Source: Brevundimonas sp. UBA986
Lineage (GTDB): Bacteria > Pseudomonadota > Alphaproteobacteria > Caulobacterales > Caulobacteraceae
Direction of reading: 5' to 3'
Assembly (NCBI GenBank): GCA_002292165.1
Contig: DBBK01000012.1
Span: 1-33,700, forward strand
Length of the DNA: 33,700 nucleotides
Part shown: one piece after another, positions 31,389-33,700 of the stretch
Numbering within the stretch: the stretch's first letter is position 1
Layout of the letters: each line of letters begins with the position of its first letter
Notes under the pieces: model-generated
What the model was told of the DNA's origin: nothing
Seen by the model: only the letters and a program-made list of their open reading frames with translations
Databases searched by the model: none
Program-made: the position numbers and the translations under genes

Positions 31389-32053
31389 CTCCCCTCCCTC
31401 GCCTGTTCCAGCGTGGCCTGTTCCAGCGCGACCTCGCCGCGCCTGACCGCCCCGTACCAGCCCCACAACAGATGGGCGGCCACGCTCCGGTGCGGCGCCC
31501 AGCGTTCGGCGCGGATATAGGCCTGTTTCTCGGTCGGGCGAAGGGCGCTTCGGTCGGCCCAGCGCATGGCCTCCTGCAGCGCGATGTCGCCGGCCGGAAA
31601 GACGTCGGTGCGCCCTTCGCAGAACATCAGGAAGGTCTCGGCGGTCCAGCGGCCGACGCCCTTGATCGCCACCAGGGACGCGGTCGCCTCGGCGTCGTCG
31701 AGCCGGCCCAGATGGTCGAAGTCGATGCGACCCTCGGTCTGGGCCCGGGCGATCTCATGGGCATAGCGCGCCTTCTGGCCGGACAGGCCGAAGGTCCGCA
31801 GGGTCTCGATGTCGTGAGCGAGGACATTCTCCGGGGTCACGACGCCCTCCAGCCCCTCGACGGTGCGCTTCCAGATAGCGGCGGCGGAGGCGAGGGAGAC
31901 CTGCTGCTCGACGATCATGCGGAACAGGCCTTCGAAGCCGCCCGTTCGGGTGCGCCAGTCGAAGACGGGGACATCGGCATGGGCGCGGCTCAGCGACGGG
32001 TCCGCCGCGATCAGGGCGAGACGGGCGGCGGCGATGGCTTCGGGGCTGGTCAT
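31385..32053 (-). CDS. alkA: DNA-3-methyladenine glycosylase II (AlkA-type, HhH-GPD)
   Basis: The 222-residue base-excision enzyme has FRMIVEQQVSLASAAAIWKR, the helix-hairpin-helix LVAIKGVGRWTAETFLMF (128-143), and catalytic Asp156 in PAGDIALQEAM, in the place of E. coli AlkA D238. It lacks the N-terminal domain of E. coli AlkA and no Ada-type domain is fused. It excises alkylated purines, complementing the Ogt protein at 5744-6274 elsewhere in the window. The gene starts the operon with the TRIC-like channel. Confidence 0.92.
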   Translation of the reverse strand: MTSPEAIAAARLALIAADPSLSRAHADVPVFDWRTRTGGFEGLFRMIVEQQVSLASAAAIWKRTVEGLEGVVTPENVLAHDIETLRTFGLSGQKARYAHEIARAQTEGRIDFDHLGRLDDAEATASLVAIKGVGRWTAETFLMFCEGRTDVFPAGDIALQEAMRWADRSALRPTEKQAYIRAERWAPHRSVAAHLLWGWYGAVRRGEVALEQATLEQAREGR

Positions 32054-32121
32054 GCAGGGCGGATCATTGGGGGCTCGGCGCCCGTCGACAGGAAGGACCG
32101 ACCGCTCTAGCGTCCGGCGCG

Positions 32122-33270
32122 ATGAACAGTCTGGACGAACTTCTGCATCCGATCACCCCCGATCGGTTCATGGCCGACTACTACGGCCGAAAGCCGCTAC
32201 ACATTCCGGCGGAGAACGGGCCGACCGAAGCCGGGGCGCCCAAGGCCGCCCTGACCGACTGGGCGGAGTTCAACGGCCTGCTGTCCCAGACCGCGAACTG
32301 GACCGCCAACACCCTGAAGCTGATCCGCGACGGCCAGCCGGTGCCTGCGGACTTCTATTGCGAGGAGACCGCCGACCAGACCGGGCGGCTGCTGCGGCCC
32401 TCCCCCGCCAAGGTCGAGATCTTCCTGTCCACGGGCGCCAGCCTGGTGGCCAACGACGTCCATACGCTGACGCCCAGGCTGCGCGATCTCGCCCACGCCC
32501 TGGGCCGCGCCTTCGCGGGCAAGGTCGGGGCCAACGCCTATCTGTCGTTCGGCGGAGTGCGGGCCTTCGACACCCATTTCGACCTGCATGAGGTCTTCGC
32601 CGTACAGGTCGAGGGCGAGAAGCGTTGGCGGCTCTATGAGAACCAGGCGGACTGTCCGATCGGCTTCGAGGCGCCCGACGACCAGATGCCCGCCTGGTTC
32701 GAGCGGACCCGGGGGCGGCCCATGATGGACGTCATGATGAAGCCCGGCGACGTCCTCTATCTGCCGCGCGGCTGGTATCACGACGCCCTGGCCGAGCCCG
32801 GCGCCTCGCTGCACGTCACCTATTCAGTCACCCCGCTGTACGGCCGTATCCTGTTCTCCCTGCTGGAAAGCGCAGCCCTGCAAGACCCGGAGTTCCGGGC
32901 CTGGCTTGCGCCGGCGGGACAGGACGGCGGGCGACCGCTGCAGGCCCAGCTCGCGGCCCTGGGCCAGAAGCTGGCGGCCCTCGCCGCCCACCCCCGGTTC
33001 GCCGACGAGATCGCCATGACCCAGGAGCGGCTGATCACCCGGCCGCCCGCCTACGACCTGCCCCATCGCAAGCCCCTGACCGGCTATCGCCGCACCAACC
33101 TCGCGCCCCCGCCGTTCCGGGGGCCGGTCGCAGTCGCCATGCAGTGGGCGTTTAGCCAGCCTGACTTCGCCATCGAGGACCTTCGCGCCCAGTTCCCCTT
33201 CGTCGCGACAGAGGCGGTGGATGCGGCGGTCGAGGCGGCGCTCAAGGCTGGCGCCCTGGTCCGGATCTGA
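32122..33270 (+). CDS. Cupin (JmjC-like) 2-oxoglutarate/Fe(II) oxygenase, RoxA/YcfD-type protein hydroxylase family
   Basis: The 382-residue protein opens FMADYYGRKPLHIPAENG, the usual lead-in of this family (FxxxYWxKKPL). The cupin core has the Fe(II) ligands H152-x-D154 in FDTHFDLHEVFAVQVEGEKR and H220 in PRGWYHDALAE. R/K residues in GEKRWRLYE fit the 2-oxoglutarate-side strand. The C-terminal ~120 residues are helical with a winged-helix-like end. Family members hydroxylate ribosomal proteins (E. coli YcfD acts on L16 Arg81). This homologue aligns broadly but its target cannot be read. It is followed after 9 nt by the GluQRS gene on the same strand, so the two are probably cotranscribed with translation-related roles. 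Confidence 0.88.
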   Translation: MNSLDELLHPITPDRFMADYYGRKPLHIPAENGPTEAGAPKAALTDWAEFNGLLSQTANWTANTLKLIRDGQPVPADFYCEETADQTGRLLRPSPAKVEIFLSTGASLVANDVHTLTPRLRDLAHALGRAFAGKVGANAYLSFGGVRAFDTHFDLHEVFAVQVEGEKRWRLYENQADCPIGFEAPDDQMPAWFERTRGRPMMDVMMKPGDVLYLPRGWYHDALAEPGASLHVTYSVTPLYGRILFSLLESAALQDPEFRAWLAPAGQDGGRPLQAQLAALGQKLAALAAHPRFADEIAMTQERLITRPPAYDLPHRKPLTGYRRTNLAPPPFRGPVAVAMQWAFSQPDFAIEDLRAQFPFVATEAVDAAVEAALKAGALVRI

Positions 33271-33279
33271 CGGGCCGTC

Positions 33280-33700
33280 ATGGCCTTCGTCACCCGTTTC
33301 GCGCCCTCGCCCACCGGCCATCTGCACAGGGGCCATGCCTTTTCGGCCCTGACGGCCTGGACAGCGGCCAGGGCTGAAGACGGACGCTTCCTGCTGCGGA
33401 TCGAGGACACTGACTTCACCCGCTGTCGGCCCGAATATGAGGCCAGCGTCTACGAAGACCTGGCCTGGCTGGGGCTGGACTGGGAAAAGCCCGTGCGACG
33501 ACAGTCGGAGCATCGGGCGGAATACGACGCGGCGCTGGAGCGGCTGCGGGAGATGGGCGTCCTCTATCGCTGCTTCCGCACGCGCAAGGAGCTGATGGCC
33601 CTGGCCGGAGGGGCGCCGCACGCCGACGATCCGGCGGACGCCCACGCCTTCGCCCATGGCCCGCACTCGCCAAAGGACGAGGCCGAAAGACTGGCGGCGG
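33280..33700 (+). CDS. gluQ: Glutamyl-Q tRNA(Asp) synthetase, N-terminal part (runs off the window)
   Basis: The open frame from ATG 33280 gives 140 residues with a class I synthetase catalytic domain: FAPSPTGHLHRGHAFSAL with the HIGH-like HLHRGH, then LLRIEDTDFTRCRPEYEASV, and ADDLAWLGLDW-type spacing at EDLAWLGLDWEKPVRRQSEH. This is the GluRS/GluQRS start. The short form and the LYRCFRTRKEL segment point to GluQRS, which glutamylates queuosine in tRNA(Asp). In the zinc-binding CxC position it has C-F-R, so the second cysteine is replaced by Arg. The 3' end lies beyond the window. It follows the cupin hydroxylase gene. Confidence 0.88.
   Translation, partial: MAFVTRFAPSPTGHLHRGHAFSALTAWTAARAEDGRFLLRIEDTDFTRCRPEYEASVYEDLAWLGLDWEKPVRRQSEHRAEYDAALERLREMGVLYRCFRTRKELMALAGGAPHADDPADAHAFAHGPHSPKDEAERLAA

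Overview
The window looks like the chromosome of a high-GC alphaproteobacterium of the Caulobacterales, most likely Brevundimonas or a close relative. This rests on the very GC-rich codon use, the SOS-box type (GTTC-N7-GTTC), a TTGACG-type housekeeping promoter, and the family mix: secreted M14 and M28 peptidases, S1/P1 nuclease, TPR-sulfotransferase, extensin-like lipoprotein. The genus is an inference from sequence character, not from a search. I see no rRNA, tRNA, IS element or CRISPR array.

Layout. 1-1396: a truncated LuxR-type acyl-homoserine-lactone receptor, then an XRE regulator/membrane protein pair whose promoter carries a tandem 20-bp repeat. 1539-4244: a large secreted M14 metallocarboxypeptidase. 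4263-5747: an AcuI/YhdH-type oxidoreductase divergent from a one-cysteine HxlR regulator, with a dyad between them. 5744-7062: an Ogt-type DNA alkyltransferase and a PEP mutase/isocitrate lyase-family enzyme, translationally coupled. 7159-8442: a membrane M50 protease-like protein with an N-terminal zinc ribbon and a TPR-like tail. 8563-10320: a secreted three-repeat protein and an extensin-like lipoprotein. 10473-12836: uvrB with an 85-residue N-terminal extension and an SOS box lying across its start codon. 12905-14416: an AT-richer, foreign-looking Mrr-type nuclease gene. 14713-18714: an HTH protein, then a compact minus-strand run of S1/P1 nuclease, TPR-sulfotransferase and TrmJ. 18872-20245: M28 peptidase.

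20270-29822 is a polysaccharide locus. A WcaI-like glycosyltransferase (minus) is divergent from gmd-fcl-(Wzy-like)-(Wzx-like), which are joined by overlapping codons. A GT4 glycosyltransferase follows behind its own upstream region, and a minus-strand pair of a WcaF-like acetyltransferase and an extended SDR closes the locus. Together they predict synthesis of GDP-L-fucose, its incorporation into a repeat unit, O-acetylation, flipping and polymerisation. No initiating phosphoglycosyltransferase or Wza/Wzc export genes are in view, so these must lie elsewhere.

29987-33700 is housekeeping: HNH endonuclease, TRIC-family channel coupled to an AlkA-type glycosylase, a cupin-type protein hydroxylase, and the start of the GluQRS gene.

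The most unusual items are the Mrr-like gene with an unrecognised C-terminal two thirds, the zinc ribbon-M50-TPR protein, the SOS box superimposed on the apparently leaderless uvrB start, the tandem operator over the XRE promoter, and several RNA-level structures at gene starts (8523-8562, 14680-14705, 21616-21669).
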